A stretch of DNA of 15,382 nt, from assembly GCA_015295885.1 (NCBI GenBank), contig DVEE01000001.1, forward strand, positions 1-15,382. Direction: 5' to 3'. The notes beneath the pieces were generated by a model. It was given only the letters and a program-made list of their open reading frames with translations, was not told the origin of the DNA and made no database searches. The DNA comes from Leptolyngbyaceae cyanobacterium M65_K2018_010 (GTDB taxonomy: Bacteria; Cyanobacteriota; Cyanobacteriia; Phormidesmidales; Phormidesmidaceae). Positions 1 through 7,577 of the stretch are shown here, one piece after another; positions within the stretch are counted from its first letter, which is position 1; the number at the start of each line of letters is the position of its first letter. A program made the translations under genes and the position numbers.

Positions 1-300
1 CTCAACGAGGGTTACGCGGAACAGCCACTGCTGCTCGCCATTGATCTGCAGGACCAGACCATTCTCAAACTGCTGAAATTGCCCCAGCAGCCGCGCATTC
101 ACATGAACCTGGCCCCCAACGGGCGATCGCTACTGCTGGATCTGGAGGGCAGCAACGAGGCCCTGCCCAACCCCAACTCAGCCAGTAGCCCTAGCCTTTG
201 GTACCTGCCTTTATTTCAGGAAGAGGGCCAAACCCAGCCGGCGGTGGTGGAACCGGAACGGTTCCCCTTCAACGGCATTCAAGCCACCTGGCTGCCCTAG
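1..300 (+). CDS. 3' end of an unrecognised protein, beta-propeller-like C-terminus
   Basis: Frame 1 is open from the window edge to a TAG at 298-300, giving the last 99 residues of a protein whose start lies upstream. The stretch IHMNLAPNGRSLLLDLEG (about residues 33-50 of the fragment) has the 'S/APDGR.LLL' rhythm of TolB, WD40 or DPP-IV-type propeller blades. The end, FNGIQATWLP, is short and hydrophobic. An internal TTG at 79 is not a credible start because the frame is continuously open and similar in composition upstream of it. The gene converges on ald, with 67 bp between the two stops. The propeller assignment is an inference from one repeat-like strand; no function can be given. Confidence 0.7.
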   Translation, partial: LNEGYAEQPLLLAIDLQDQTILKLLKLPQQPRIHMNLAPNGRSLLLDLEGSNEALPNPNSASSPSLWYLPLFQEEGQTQPAVVEPERFPFNGIQATWLP

Positions 301-318
301 AGTACCGGCATCCTAGGG
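295..318. terminator. Weak inverted repeat between convergent genes
   Basis: CCCTAG (295-300, overlapping the stop codon) is mirrored by CTAGGG (313-318) with a 12-nt loop, followed by GTTTC. It lies between the convergent upstream gene and ald, where a terminator is expected. The six-pair stem and poor T-run make this a weak candidate only. Confidence 0.2.
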
Positions 319-367
319 GTTTCAGGGCATGGATAACAGCGAGCCTGACCGCTCATCAAGGCCACAA

Positions 368-1471
368 TCAGCTAAGCCGACCGGGGTGGACCAAATCTGG
401 AAAGACCTCCTGAACGGCGGGATGAACCAGTTGACCGTTCGACACGTTCAGCCCAGCCTGGAGGCTCCCATCCCGTTCCAGCGCCGCCAGGCCCAGGTGA
501 GCTAGCTTGAGAACGTAGGGAGCCGTCGCATTGTTCAATGCCTGGGTGGCCGTCCAGGGAACCGCACCGGGCATATTGGGAACGCCAAAATGGACTACCC
601 CTGCTTCCGTATAGGTGGGGTGACTGTGGGAGGTAGGACGTAGGGTTTCGATGCAGCCGCCCTGATCTACCGCCACGTCGATAATGACGGAACCGGGCCT
701 CATGTTAGCCACTAATTCCCTGGATACCAGCATTGGGGCCCGGCGACCCGGCACCAACACGGCCCCAATTAACAAATCTGCCTGGGGCACGGAGGCAGCG
801 ATCTGACTAGAGCTACTGTAGAGCAGCTCAACCCGTGAGCCAAATAGGGTTTCCAGGTAGGCCAACCGGTCTACATTCAGGTCAATAATTTGCACCCGGG
901 CCCCCAGACCCACCGCCATTTTGGCGGCTTCGGTACCAACTACGCCACCGCCGAGAATGACCACTAAACCCGGCGCTACCCCCGGCAGCCCCCCCAGCAG
1001 CACCCCTCGCCCTCCCTGCTGGCGCTCCAGATAGCGGGCCCCAAACTGTACCGCCAGCCGACCGGCAATGACGCTCATGGGAGTCAGTAGGGGCAGCCGA
1101 CCATCGGCGGTCGTGACGGTTTCGTAGGCGATGCCATGGATACCACTGGCCAGCAGCGCTTCGGTCAGCGATCGCTCGGCGGCCAGGTGCAGGTAGGTAA
1201 ATAGAATTAAATCTGGGCGAAAGAATGTGTACTCCGAGGGCTGGGGTTCCTTGACCTTGACCACCAACTCCTGGGCCCAGGCCAGGGCGGGGTCATCCAC
1301 CAGGGTAGCCCCCGCCTGCCGGTAAAGATCATCCTCAAAGCCAGACCCCAACCCCGCCCCCATCTGGACGACCACCTGGTGCCCGTGCTGGCAGAGGGTC
1401 TGCACCGTAGCTGGGGTCAGGCCAACCCGGAATTCCTGGTCCTTAATTTCCTTGGGCAGTCCAATATGCAT
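368..1471 (-). CDS. ald: Alanine dehydrogenase
   Basis: This cytosolic NAD-dependent enzyme interconverts L-alanine and pyruvate plus ammonium, linking amino-acid nitrogen to central carbon. The 367-residue product has the usual family length and covers the whole protein. Key residues known from the family are visible: R15 (EFRVGLTP), K74 (VKVKEP) and H95 (TYLHLAA), the pyruvate-site residues; the NAD-binding Rossmann motif GGGVVGTEAAK near residue 175; and the Asp of VAVDQGG near residue 270. VPWTAT replaces the VPRTST of the Bacillus enzyme; I recall Trp there in other cyanobacterial enzymes, so it is probably normal. The ATG at 1471 gives the standard MHIGLPKEIK start. It lies 3 nt after the crtI stop, so the gene is probably translated from a shared mRNA with crtI. 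Identification is very secure. Confidence 0.97.
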   Translation of the reverse strand: MHIGLPKEIKDQEFRVGLTPATVQTLCQHGHQVVVQMGAGLGSGFEDDLYRQAGATLVDDPALAWAQELVVKVKEPQPSEYTFFRPDLILFTYLHLAAERSLTEALLASGIHGIAYETVTTADGRLPLLTPMSVIAGRLAVQFGARYLERQQGGRGVLLGGLPGVAPGLVVILGGGVVGTEAAKMAVGLGARVQIIDLNVDRLAYLETLFGSRVELLYSSSSQIAASVPQADLLIGAVLVPGRRAPMLVSRELVANMRPGSVIIDVAVDQGGCIETLRPTSHSHPTYTEAGVVHFGVPNMPGAVPWTATQALNNATAPYVLKLAHLGLAALERDGSLQAGLNVSNGQLVHPAVQEVFPDLVHPGRLS

Positions 1472-1474
1472 GGG

Positions 1475-3118
1475 TTAACGGTAGCTGAGTTCGGGGCGGG
1501 CCTGGCCGCTCACCACCGCCGGATCAATGGCGAAGTCGGCGGCGATCAGGCGAGCGGTCATTTTGGCTGACATCATCACGCTAGGGGTCCCTGCTCCCGG
1601 TTGGGTGCCCGCCCCCACCAGATACAGGTTGGCAATGTCTTCGCTGCGATTGTGGGGCCGGAAAAAGGCGGACTGCACCAGCAGAGGCTCGGGACCAAAG
1701 GCGTTACCGACGTAGGAATTGAGCGTATTCTCGAAGTAATCCGGGGTGATGTAGCTGTGGCAGACCAGCCGTTCCCGCAGGTTGGGTAGGTAGCCCCGCT
1801 CTTCCAGGAAGGTGAATACCGTATCGCGCAGGCGATCGCCCACCTGGGTCCAATCAAGGCCAGAGCGGTTGTTGGGCACGGGCAACAGGGTGTAAGCGGC
1901 ATGATGCCCCGGCGGGGCCAGGGAGGGATCGGTCAGGCTCGGCAGGTGGAGATACTGGGAGAAGTCCTGGGCCAGCACCTTGCGGCCAAAGATATCCTTC
2001 AGCAACCCTTCGTAGCGGGGGCCCAGAATAATGGTGTGGTGACGCAGTTTCTCCGTTTCCCGACCATCCGCCCGAAAGCCGAAGTAAATCACAAACACCG
2101 ACATGGACTGCTGGGTCAGTTTGACCCGCAGGTCACTGTTCCAGAACCGGTACTTGGAGTCAATCAGTTTGCTGTAGGTATTGGCCCAGTCCCCATTGGA
2201 AACCACCAGATCCGCCGGCATCACTGCGCCATCGCCCAAGGTAATACCCGTGGCTAGCTTTTTGCCACCCTGCTGGGTGACATTGATTTTTTTGACTTCC
2301 GTGTTGTAAAGGATACGACCGCCTAAATCCTCAAACTTTTTCACAAATCCCTGCACCAGCGCTCCGGTACCGCCCATGGCAAAGTGAATGCCCCAGGTTT
2401 TTTCTACAAAATGGATCATGGCGTAGATGGCGGGCACCGAGAGGGGGTTGCCGCCTACCAGAAGGGGCTCAAAGGTAAACACCTGACGCAGTTTGTCGCT
2501 CTTAAAGTAGCGGCTGCTAAAACGAAACAAATTCCGCACCGCATCTAACCGCAGCAGGTCTGGCGCCACCTTCAGCATGTCACCGACGCGGCCGAAGTGG
2601 GTGTAGCCCAGTTCCAAAAAGCCCCGCTCGAAAATGGCCTTAGACTGGGCGTGGAATTTTTCGTAGCCCTCTAGATCCCCCGGTTCCCCCAGACACTGGA
2701 TTTGCTCACGGGTATGCTCATGGTCTCCGTCGTAGTCGAAGAAGGTGCCATCGTCGAAATAAATGCGGTAAAAGGGCAAAATTGGCACAATCTTGACGTA
2801 GCGGCTGGTGTTAGGCCCCCCGGAGACCCCGCTAGTGACCCGCTTGCTCTCGTCCACTATTTCAGCGGGGAAGTCGGCTGAGGTCAGGTCGGCGCAGTCT
2901 CGCTCTAGGGAAAAGAGCTCTTCAATGAAGTGGGGAACGGTGATCACCGTCGGCCCCATATCGAAGGTAAAGCCCTCCATCCGGCGCACGTAGGCGCGAC
3001 CTCCAGGGGCATCTAGCTTTTCGACGATGGTGGTGTCAAACCCCAGGCTTTGCAGGCGAATGCCCATGGCCAAGCCTCCGACACCGGCTCCGATCACAAT
3101 TGCCTGCTTACGGTCCAT
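1475..3118 (-). CDS. crtI: CrtI-type phytoene/carotene desaturase
   Basis: This is an FAD-dependent carotenoid desaturase of the bacterial CrtI family, which in characterised members carries out up to four desaturations of phytoene to all-trans lycopene at the membrane. The 547-residue protein opens with the dinucleotide-binding motif GAGVGG (10-15), Glu33 and PGGRA (38-42). It keeps CrtI signatures throughout: PFYRIYFDDG, LLVGGNP, GGTGALVQG, LHLPSLTDPSLAP, SAFFRPHNR and the C-terminal VGAGTQPGAGTP (501-512). Compared with the Pantoea enzyme as I recall it, there is a Ser/Gly-rich insertion at about 84-106. It resembles CrtI far more than the ketolase CrtO, CrtP or CrtQ. An AGGAG ribosome site lies 6 nt before the ATG. 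It is first gene of a tight pair with ald. Family is secure; whether it uses phytoene or a later carotene is not proven by sequence. Confidence 0.88.
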   Translation of the reverse strand: MDRKQAIVIGAGVGGLAMGIRLQSLGFDTTIVEKLDAPGGRAYVRRMEGFTFDMGPTVITVPHFIEELFSLERDCADLTSADFPAEIVDESKRVTSGVSGGPNTSRYVKIVPILPFYRIYFDDGTFFDYDGDHEHTREQIQCLGEPGDLEGYEKFHAQSKAIFERGFLELGYTHFGRVGDMLKVAPDLLRLDAVRNLFRFSSRYFKSDKLRQVFTFEPLLVGGNPLSVPAIYAMIHFVEKTWGIHFAMGGTGALVQGFVKKFEDLGGRILYNTEVKKINVTQQGGKKLATGITLGDGAVMPADLVVSNGDWANTYSKLIDSKYRFWNSDLRVKLTQQSMSVFVIYFGFRADGRETEKLRHHTIILGPRYEGLLKDIFGRKVLAQDFSQYLHLPSLTDPSLAPPGHHAAYTLLPVPNNRSGLDWTQVGDRLRDTVFTFLEERGYLPNLRERLVCHSYITPDYFENTLNSYVGNAFGPEPLLVQSAFFRPHNRSEDIANLYLVGAGTQPGAGTPSVMMSAKMTARLIAADFAIDPAVVSGQARPELSYR

Positions 3119-3124
3119 GGTTGA

Positions 3125-3129
3125 CTCCT
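3125..3129 (-). promoter_or_regulatory. Ribosome binding site of crtI
   Basis: On the minus strand AGGAG is followed by TCAACC and the ATG at 3118, a 6-nt spacing. Few other genes in the window have as clear a Shine-Dalgarno, so this fixes the crtI start. The A/T-rich stretch just upstream (about 3140-3170) would be the natural promoter location, but no convincing -35/-10 pair was seen. Confidence 0.7.
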
Positions 3130-3181
3130 GCTCGCGCTGTTACAAAGATTCACAAATTATTCATATTCTACTACCCCAGCT

Positions 3182-3279
3182 ACCCCCAGGGGGCCGGTGT
3201 TGTTGGAAGGAGCCTAGGGATGAATCTCAAGGCGCCCTCAGCCGATCCTAGGCATCGAAGACATCAGACCCCTGGGGGT
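3182..3279. repeat. Pair of C/G palindromes in the MFS-crtI gap
   Basis: ACCCCCAGGGG (3182-3192) and CCCCTGGGGGT (3269-3279) are perfect inverted copies of each other, and each is itself nearly palindromic. A further inverted pair, GCCTAGG (3212-3218) and CCTAGGC (3247-3253), lies between them. They occupy the 248-bp gap between the MFS stop and the crtI start, and could fold into a stem that ends the MFS transcript or forms part of the crtI leader. There is no T-run, so the role is unknown. Confidence 0.35.
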
Positions 3280-3366
3280 GAAGTTGCGCTAGGTCCGGGG
3301 CTGGGCGGCTGAAACCTAAGTTTGGCTAACCGCCACAGGCTTAGGAGAGGCTTCAACCCAGCATCC

Positions 3367-4641
3367 TCAAGGGATTTCTTGCTCCAGACCAGGGGCGAAC
3401 CGGGGTAGGCGGAACAGCACCCAACTCCCCACCACAAAAAACGGAATCAGGGACAGCACCGCCAACCGCTGATTCCCCGTTACTGTGCTAATCAGGCCAA
3501 ACATCAGGGGACCGAAAATCGCTGACACCTTGCTAACCAGGGCATGGAATCCAAACCACTGAGTGGCTTGGGCCGGGGGTATCATCTCGGCATACAGCCC
3601 CCGACAGATGGACTGGGTAGATCCCAAAACCAGTCCCAACCCACAGGCCGCTAGCAGCGGGGTCAGGGGATGGGTACTCACTCCCATCAGTAACAACGTC
3701 CCGATCCATAGGGCCAGGACAATTTTGAGCAGATCCATGCCTGACCAACGGTGACTCAGCCAGCCAAAGGTGAGGGTGGCAGGAATGGCGATCGCATTAA
3801 ACAGGAGGGTTAACTGCAGGATCTGCCCCATCCCGAGGCCAAACTGAGTATGGAAGTAGATGGCGGCAAAGCTGCCCACTGTGACGATGCCATCGGAAAT
3901 TAGATAGTAACCCGTCAAAAATTGAAATATGGGCCGATTTTGTCGCCACCCGCCCAGGGTATCCAATACTTGGTGATAGGCATCCTGTACCAGACGACTG
4001 GCGCTGAGGGAGGGGGCATGGGATAGCTGGCGAGGTAACCAGACCAGTGCTGGCAAGGCCACCAAACTGTAGAAACCTGCCACCAGTAGAAACGTCCACC
4101 GATAGGTGGGTAAGTTAGCCGCCTCAAAGCCCCCCTGCATCCAGGGGCGCGCGATGAAAAAGCAGGCTAGGCCCCCTAGATAGCCCAGTCCCCAGCCCAG
4201 TCCCGACAACTGCCCCAGCCGCTGGGGCGGCACCAGGGTAGGGAGGTAAGCGTCGTATAGACTGGCCGCGAGGATATACCCTACCTGGGCAATCACAAAG
4301 GCCAGACCACCCAGCACCATGGCCCCCGGTTTGACCCAAAACAACGTAGCCGTAGCCCCACAACACATCAGCGAAGTTGCGGTAAAGAGTCGATGCCGGA
4401 GCTGCCCCAGGTCGGCGATTGCCCCTACTAAGGGCGCTAGCCCCCCGGCAATAACCAACGCGATGGCCGTTAGCATGGCCCATTGCCCATCACAATGCGC
4501 CGCTCCACCACACACGACCTGCCGGTAATAAACCGCATAGGCCACGGAGGGAACCAGCAGAATATAGCTAGAACTGGCGACATCGTACAGTAACCAACCC
4601 CAAATGGGTTTAGACCACTGAGATAGGGAAAACAAGGCCAT
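3367..4641 (-). CDS. MFS transporter of the UMF1/Atg22-like family
   Basis: This is a polytopic inner-membrane permease of about 424 residues, mostly hydrophobic, with roughly twelve predicted helices. The N-terminal block SKPIWGWLLYDVASSSY is typical of UMF1-type (PF11700, Atg22-like) carriers, where an Asp in the first helix is conserved. A Cys-containing extracytoplasmic loop (VVCGGAAHC) follows helix 1. The end, FRLPRFAPGLEQEIP, is cytoplasmic. I chose the ATG at 4641 (MALFSLSQWSKP) over the upstream ATG at 4689 because the extra 16 residues are Pro/Cys-rich and not family-like; GGGGCGAAG lies about 10 nt upstream as a weak ribosome site. Family members have been proposed to move amino acids or other solutes, but the substrate cannot be read from sequence. 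It is upstream of crtI on the same strand, though 248 bp away. Confidence 0.85.
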   Translation of the reverse strand: MALFSLSQWSKPIWGWLLYDVASSSYILLVPSVAYAVYYRQVVCGGAAHCDGQWAMLTAIALVIAGGLAPLVGAIADLGQLRHRLFTATSLMCCGATATLFWVKPGAMVLGGLAFVIAQVGYILAASLYDAYLPTLVPPQRLGQLSGLGWGLGYLGGLACFFIARPWMQGGFEAANLPTYRWTFLLVAGFYSLVALPALVWLPRQLSHAPSLSASRLVQDAYHQVLDTLGGWRQNRPIFQFLTGYYLISDGIVTVGSFAAIYFHTQFGLGMGQILQLTLLFNAIAIPATLTFGWLSHRWSGMDLLKIVLALWIGTLLLMGVSTHPLTPLLAACGLGLVLGSTQSICRGLYAEMIPPAQATQWFGFHALVSKVSAIFGPLMFGLISTVTGNQRLAVLSLIPFFVVGSWVLFRLPRFAPGLEQEIP

Positions 4642-4969
4642 AGGTAGCGCTTCGCCCCAGCAGGCTGGTGGGCTTGGAATAGCCAACACCCTACCACCTG
4701 CGACTGGTCCTCGGCTAGCCGTTAGTAGCTAGAGCCGTTGCCAGGACTGGGGAGGGACTGATCAAGCATTGGCCTGGAGTCGCGGCCAAAGTGGCCCATG
4801 CTACAACAACCGACCTGATTGGCGATCCCCACATGGGTTGCCTGCTCCCGCGCTTTCAGTCACTGAATCGGCTGTGCTGTAGGTTGGCTGGGGGCCCTCA
4901 GGCAAAGCTTTAGTCGTATCATTAGCCTTACCACAACGATCCATCGTTAAGCCCCCCGGTATCCTGACC
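4642..4969. other. Divergent intergenic region, MFS gene / TerB-DUF697 gene
   Basis: These 328 bp separate two divergent genes and should hold both promoters. I see no credible gene: the open frame on the minus strand at 4801-5091 overlaps the real plus-strand gene and is low in protein character. The direct repeat AGCCGTT occurs twice near 4715-4741. TATCAT at 4917-4922 could be a -10 for the plus-strand gene, but no -35 matches it. A compact inverted repeat near the plus-strand start is listed separately. Confidence 0.5.
4935..4948. promoter_or_regulatory. Small inverted repeat, possible operator
   Basis: AACGAT-CC-ATCGTT is a perfect 6-bp inverted repeat with a 2-nt centre, ending 21 nt before the ATG of the TerB-DUF697 gene. 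Size and position suit a dimeric repressor site or a leader hairpin. No regulator is identifiable. Confidence 0.3.
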
Positions 4970-5818
4970 ATGGCCATGCCCCCTCCTGAGGTCGAAAAGC
5001 TGGCTTGCCTGCAAGCCCTAGCCGCCGTTGCCAATCTCAATGGCGATCCTACCCCTTTGGAATTTGAAGCGTTCCTCACCGCACTGAGCACCTTTCAGCC
5101 CTTTCCAGTCGGGATCACCCCCGAAGGTCTGCTGGCTGGCTCACCCAACTTAGAGGCACAACTCAGCCAAATCACCACCCCCGAGCTGCAGCAACAGCTC
5201 TACCTGGGTATCTTCGCCATCGTTCGGTCTAAGGGCATCGATCCCCAGGAGGCGGCGGTACTGGCAAAGGTGCGATCGCACTTCCAATTCTCTCCCGAAC
5301 TGGCCCAGTCCCTGGCTAAGCAACCCCTGGTCAGGGTGCAACCCGCCAGCCGCGTAAACTCTACCCTAGTGGGGATGTCAGCCTTGATTAGTCGAGAGGG
5401 AGAGGTGCGCCGCCTGATTTTTGACTATTCCTTAGCAACGGCCATTGTGGGTTTAATTCCCATCACCGGTGGGGGGAGTTTGGAAATTAAGCTGCTGGTC
5501 GTGCTGGGGTTGATTCTCAAAATGATTTGGGATATCCGCAAACTCTGGGGCAGACCCACTGGCCAGGATTCCTTAGCGATTATCGGTAATATGTTTGGCT
5601 TCTTAGGAGCGGTGGTGGGTGGCTTTTTAGCCTGGGCCACGTTGATTGGGTTAGGGGTAGTGGTCCCCTACGCGGGGGCCTTTGCCAAGGCCGCTGGGTT
5701 TGCCACCGCCACCTGGATTGCCGGCCAATCCACCAATCAGTTCTACACCAGCCAAAAACGCCCCGACCTAACGGCCCTAAAGCGGGCTTTTCCCAGCTTG
5801 ATGACTTCGGACCAATAA
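4970..5818 (+). CDS. Membrane protein with TerB-like N-terminus and DUF697-like C-terminus
   Basis: The 282-residue product has two parts. Residues 7-115 are helical and acidic; VEKLACLQALAAVANLNGD followed later by LEFEAF resembles the TerB (tellurite-resistance) fold, whose paired acidic residues bind metal in characterised members. Residues about 150-255 carry two or three hydrophobic segments (YSLATAIVGLIPITGGG, LLVVLGLILKMIWDI, and the Gly-rich GFLGAVVGGFLAWATLIGLG), the pattern of DUF697 domains that often accompany GTPases or TerB-like modules. The start is uncertain between M1 and M3, with no clear ribosome site. It stands 126 bp upstream of the lipase gene on the same strand and may share its transcript. 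Domain assignment is from pattern only; the function is unknown. Confidence 0.75.
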   Translation: MAMPPPEVEKLACLQALAAVANLNGDPTPLEFEAFLTALSTFQPFPVGITPEGLLAGSPNLEAQLSQITTPELQQQLYLGIFAIVRSKGIDPQEAAVLAKVRSHFQFSPELAQSLAKQPLVRVQPASRVNSTLVGMSALISREGEVRRLIFDYSLATAIVGLIPITGGGSLEIKLLVVLGLILKMIWDIRKLWGRPTGQDSLAIIGNMFGFLGAVVGGFLAWATLIGLGVVVPYAGAFAKAAGFATATWIAGQSTNQFYTSQKRPDLTALKRAFPSLMTSDQ

Positions 5819-5829
5819 AGCCCTGGGCC

Positions 5830-5889
5830 TATGGGGAGTTGCCTGGATTCAGTCGGTTGGTTGCACAGGACTGACAACTCCGCCCCATA
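5830..5889 (+). other. Imperfect long hairpin between TerB-DUF697 and lipase genes
   Basis: TATGGGG (5830-5836) pairs with CCCCATA (5883-5889), AGTTG (5837-5841) with CAACT (5875-5879), and CAGTC (5850-5854) with GACTG (5869-5873). That is 17 stem pairs, with a CCG bulge, an asymmetric inner loop and a 14-nt apical loop. No T-run follows, so it is not a classic terminator. It could be an mRNA-stability or leader structure for the lipase gene. Confidence 0.45.
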
Positions 5890-5944
5890 CCCGGCCAAGC
5901 TAGGGTTTCTGACTCAATTTTTCTGCCGATTCGGAGTAACCGGA

Positions 5945-7132
5945 ATGGATAAGTTCAAGCGCCGCCAAGTGTTACTGGGAGGGTTAGCCGCTAGTACGGC
6001 TGCCACCTTGGGCACCGAATATATCCGGCGAGAACGGGCCAGAGCCCGCCAGGCCGCCCTTGAAACCTATGCCGCTGAATTCTACGACCCCCAGGATATT
6101 ATCCTGGCCGCGGTTACTGGCGACACCCGCATGGTCGAAGAATTCCAGGCCATTCAAGCCTCTGCGGCATTTCCACCCCCCCCCATTCCCTACAATCGGG
6201 CCATGTCCAAACGGTTAATTTTGCTCAGCCGTCTGGCCACCCAGCAGTACATTACGGGGCGCAATGATCCCAACTACGATGGCAACTTGCAACAACTGTT
6301 AGATTACGACCCCAGCCTGGATCAATACCGCCTGGTGACCACCTTTAAGGGGCAAGAGCGCCAGGTAAATGACCAAATTGAAATTCAGGTGCCCCAGGAG
6401 GTGATCGACGACCCTACCCTGATGAATGACCCCACCGCCCTGGAAGATACCCTGGCCCAGACCGAAGATGCCATTCGTACCGGGGTTACGGCGGCTGTGA
6501 AAGTCGGCCGCAAAGTTGATGTGTTCTACGGCTTTTTGTTGGAATCCGATGCCGATAGCATTTTGGCGTTTCGGGGCACCCAGCGCACCGCCGAGTGGTT
6601 GGGCAACATCTATGCCATCCAGCAGGACTACATTAACCCCAACACCGGAGAGTCTCTGGGGCGCATCCACACCGGGTTTCGCCGTATCGCTGACAGCATC
6701 ATCGATCCCCTAGCGGTCGATGCGGTGAAACAAATCAACCCCAACAAACCCTGCTACGTGTCGGGCCACAGTTTGGGTGCTGCTCTGGCCACCGTTCTGG
6801 CCCTAGATATTGCCCTGGCGGTGCCTACACTCCAGCCCAACCTCCAGGTCTACGTTTACGCTAGCCCTCGGGTGGGCAATCCCGAGTTTGTGCGGAGCTA
6901 CGCCCAGATTTTGCCCAACACCTTCCGCATTACCAACCTGGCGGACCCCATTCCCACCATGCCGCCGACCAAACTGCGGGCCGAGTTCGTCCATGTGGGG
7001 GAAGAGTGGTCTTTCCTGACCCAGGGCGGCGATATTTTGCCTAACCACATCGTCGATACCTACCGCCGAGCGGTCAATGCCGAAGCCGAAAGTAACCAAC
7101 GGCGAGACTTTCCGGTGAGTGGCCTGGCCTAG
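5945..7132 (+). CDS. Class 3 lipase (alpha/beta hydrolase) with Tat-type signal
   Basis: This 395-residue Lipase_3 family (PF01764) protein is predicted to hydrolyse acyl esters, probably outside the cytoplasm. The N-terminus MDKFKRRQVLLGGLAASTAA has twin arginines and a short hydrophobic core, fitting a Tat export signal; the next segment, EYIRRERARARQ, is strongly basic. The hydrolase core holds the oxyanion-side motif FRGT (209-212), the nucleophile elbow GHSLG with Ser276, Asp334 in NLADPIPTMPP and His368 in PNHIVDTY, a complete triad. The longer open frame begins at 5831, but ATG 5945 is better: it starts the Tat signal and has GGAG about 9 nt upstream. A decayed partial copy of this gene lies downstream at 7578-7733. 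True substrate is unknown. Confidence 0.9.
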   Translation: MDKFKRRQVLLGGLAASTAATLGTEYIRRERARARQAALETYAAEFYDPQDIILAAVTGDTRMVEEFQAIQASAAFPPPPIPYNRAMSKRLILLSRLATQQYITGRNDPNYDGNLQQLLDYDPSLDQYRLVTTFKGQERQVNDQIEIQVPQEVIDDPTLMNDPTALEDTLAQTEDAIRTGVTAAVKVGRKVDVFYGFLLESDADSILAFRGTQRTAEWLGNIYAIQQDYINPNTGESLGRIHTGFRRIADSIIDPLAVDAVKQINPNKPCYVSGHSLGAALATVLALDIALAVPTLQPNLQVYVYASPRVGNPEFVRSYAQILPNTFRITNLADPIPTMPPTKLRAEFVHVGEEWSFLTQGGDILPNHIVDTYRRAVNAEAESNQRRDFPVSGLA

Positions 7133-7191
7133 CCTAATCCTCCATGCTGCCCGCGGCCCTAGGAACTGACACCGTTTCTAGGCATCTATGG

Positions 7192-7527
7192 TCATTTATC
7201 CTTCGTCCAGTCAGGGGCAGCGTTCAAGGTATTGGCAATGGTGCCATCATCATTTTTAGGTAATCGCTGCCAGCGGAACACAGACAGGTCGGGAACGACG
7301 GATCTACCACCAAACGTACAGCGCAGTTCGGGAAAAGCCCAGGCTAGGTTACCTGGTTTAGTAACGGTGTTGATGGCGGTAACTAGCTCTCCTTGAATTG
7401 TGCTGTGCTGTCCCTGGGGCAGGGGCTTTTGAATGATTTGGCCATCGATGTATTCGCAGGCAGGTTTGGTCTCTGGCTGTTTCAGAAACTCAGCTAGGGT
7501 GATGGTTTTGGCAGGGGTTTGCACCAT
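7192..7527 (-). pseudogene. 3'-truncated Uma2-family (DUF820) nuclease gene
   Basis: The 111 codons match the N-terminal part of the Uma2/DUF820 family (PF05685), a PD-(D/E)XK-fold group abundant in cyanobacteria. Visible landmarks are TLAEFLKQPETKPACEYIDG, QGQHSTIQGEL, AFPELRCTFGGRSVVPDLSVF (Asp80) and NAAPDW. Family members then continue with an E-[IV]-LSP segment and a downstream Lys that complete the active site, reaching about 190 residues. Here the frame ends right after W107-T108 with KDK and TGA, and no trace of the rest is visible before the lipase stop at 7132. The product should be catalytically dead. It lies between the intact lipase and the lipase relic, on the opposite strand. 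Confidence 0.8.
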
Positions 7528-7577
7528 GGCTCAGGGAGATCGCTCAGGAAGAACCTGTTGTCGCTATTGTAGCCCCC

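Noticed and set aside
560..590. Trp in the VPWTAT motif of alanine dehydrogenase as an unusual substitution
   Set aside because: I recall the same Trp in other cyanobacterial alanine dehydrogenases, so it is likely lineage-normal.
4642..4689. Longer N-terminus for the MFS transporter starting at 4689
   Set aside because: The added residues are Pro/Cys-rich and unlike the family; ATG 4641 gives the expected short cytoplasmic N-terminus.
5831..5944. 38-residue N-terminal extension of the lipase from an upstream ATG
   Set aside because: It would place the Tat-type signal internally, has no ribosome site, and overlaps a hairpin; ATG 5945 has GGAG upstream and begins the signal peptide.
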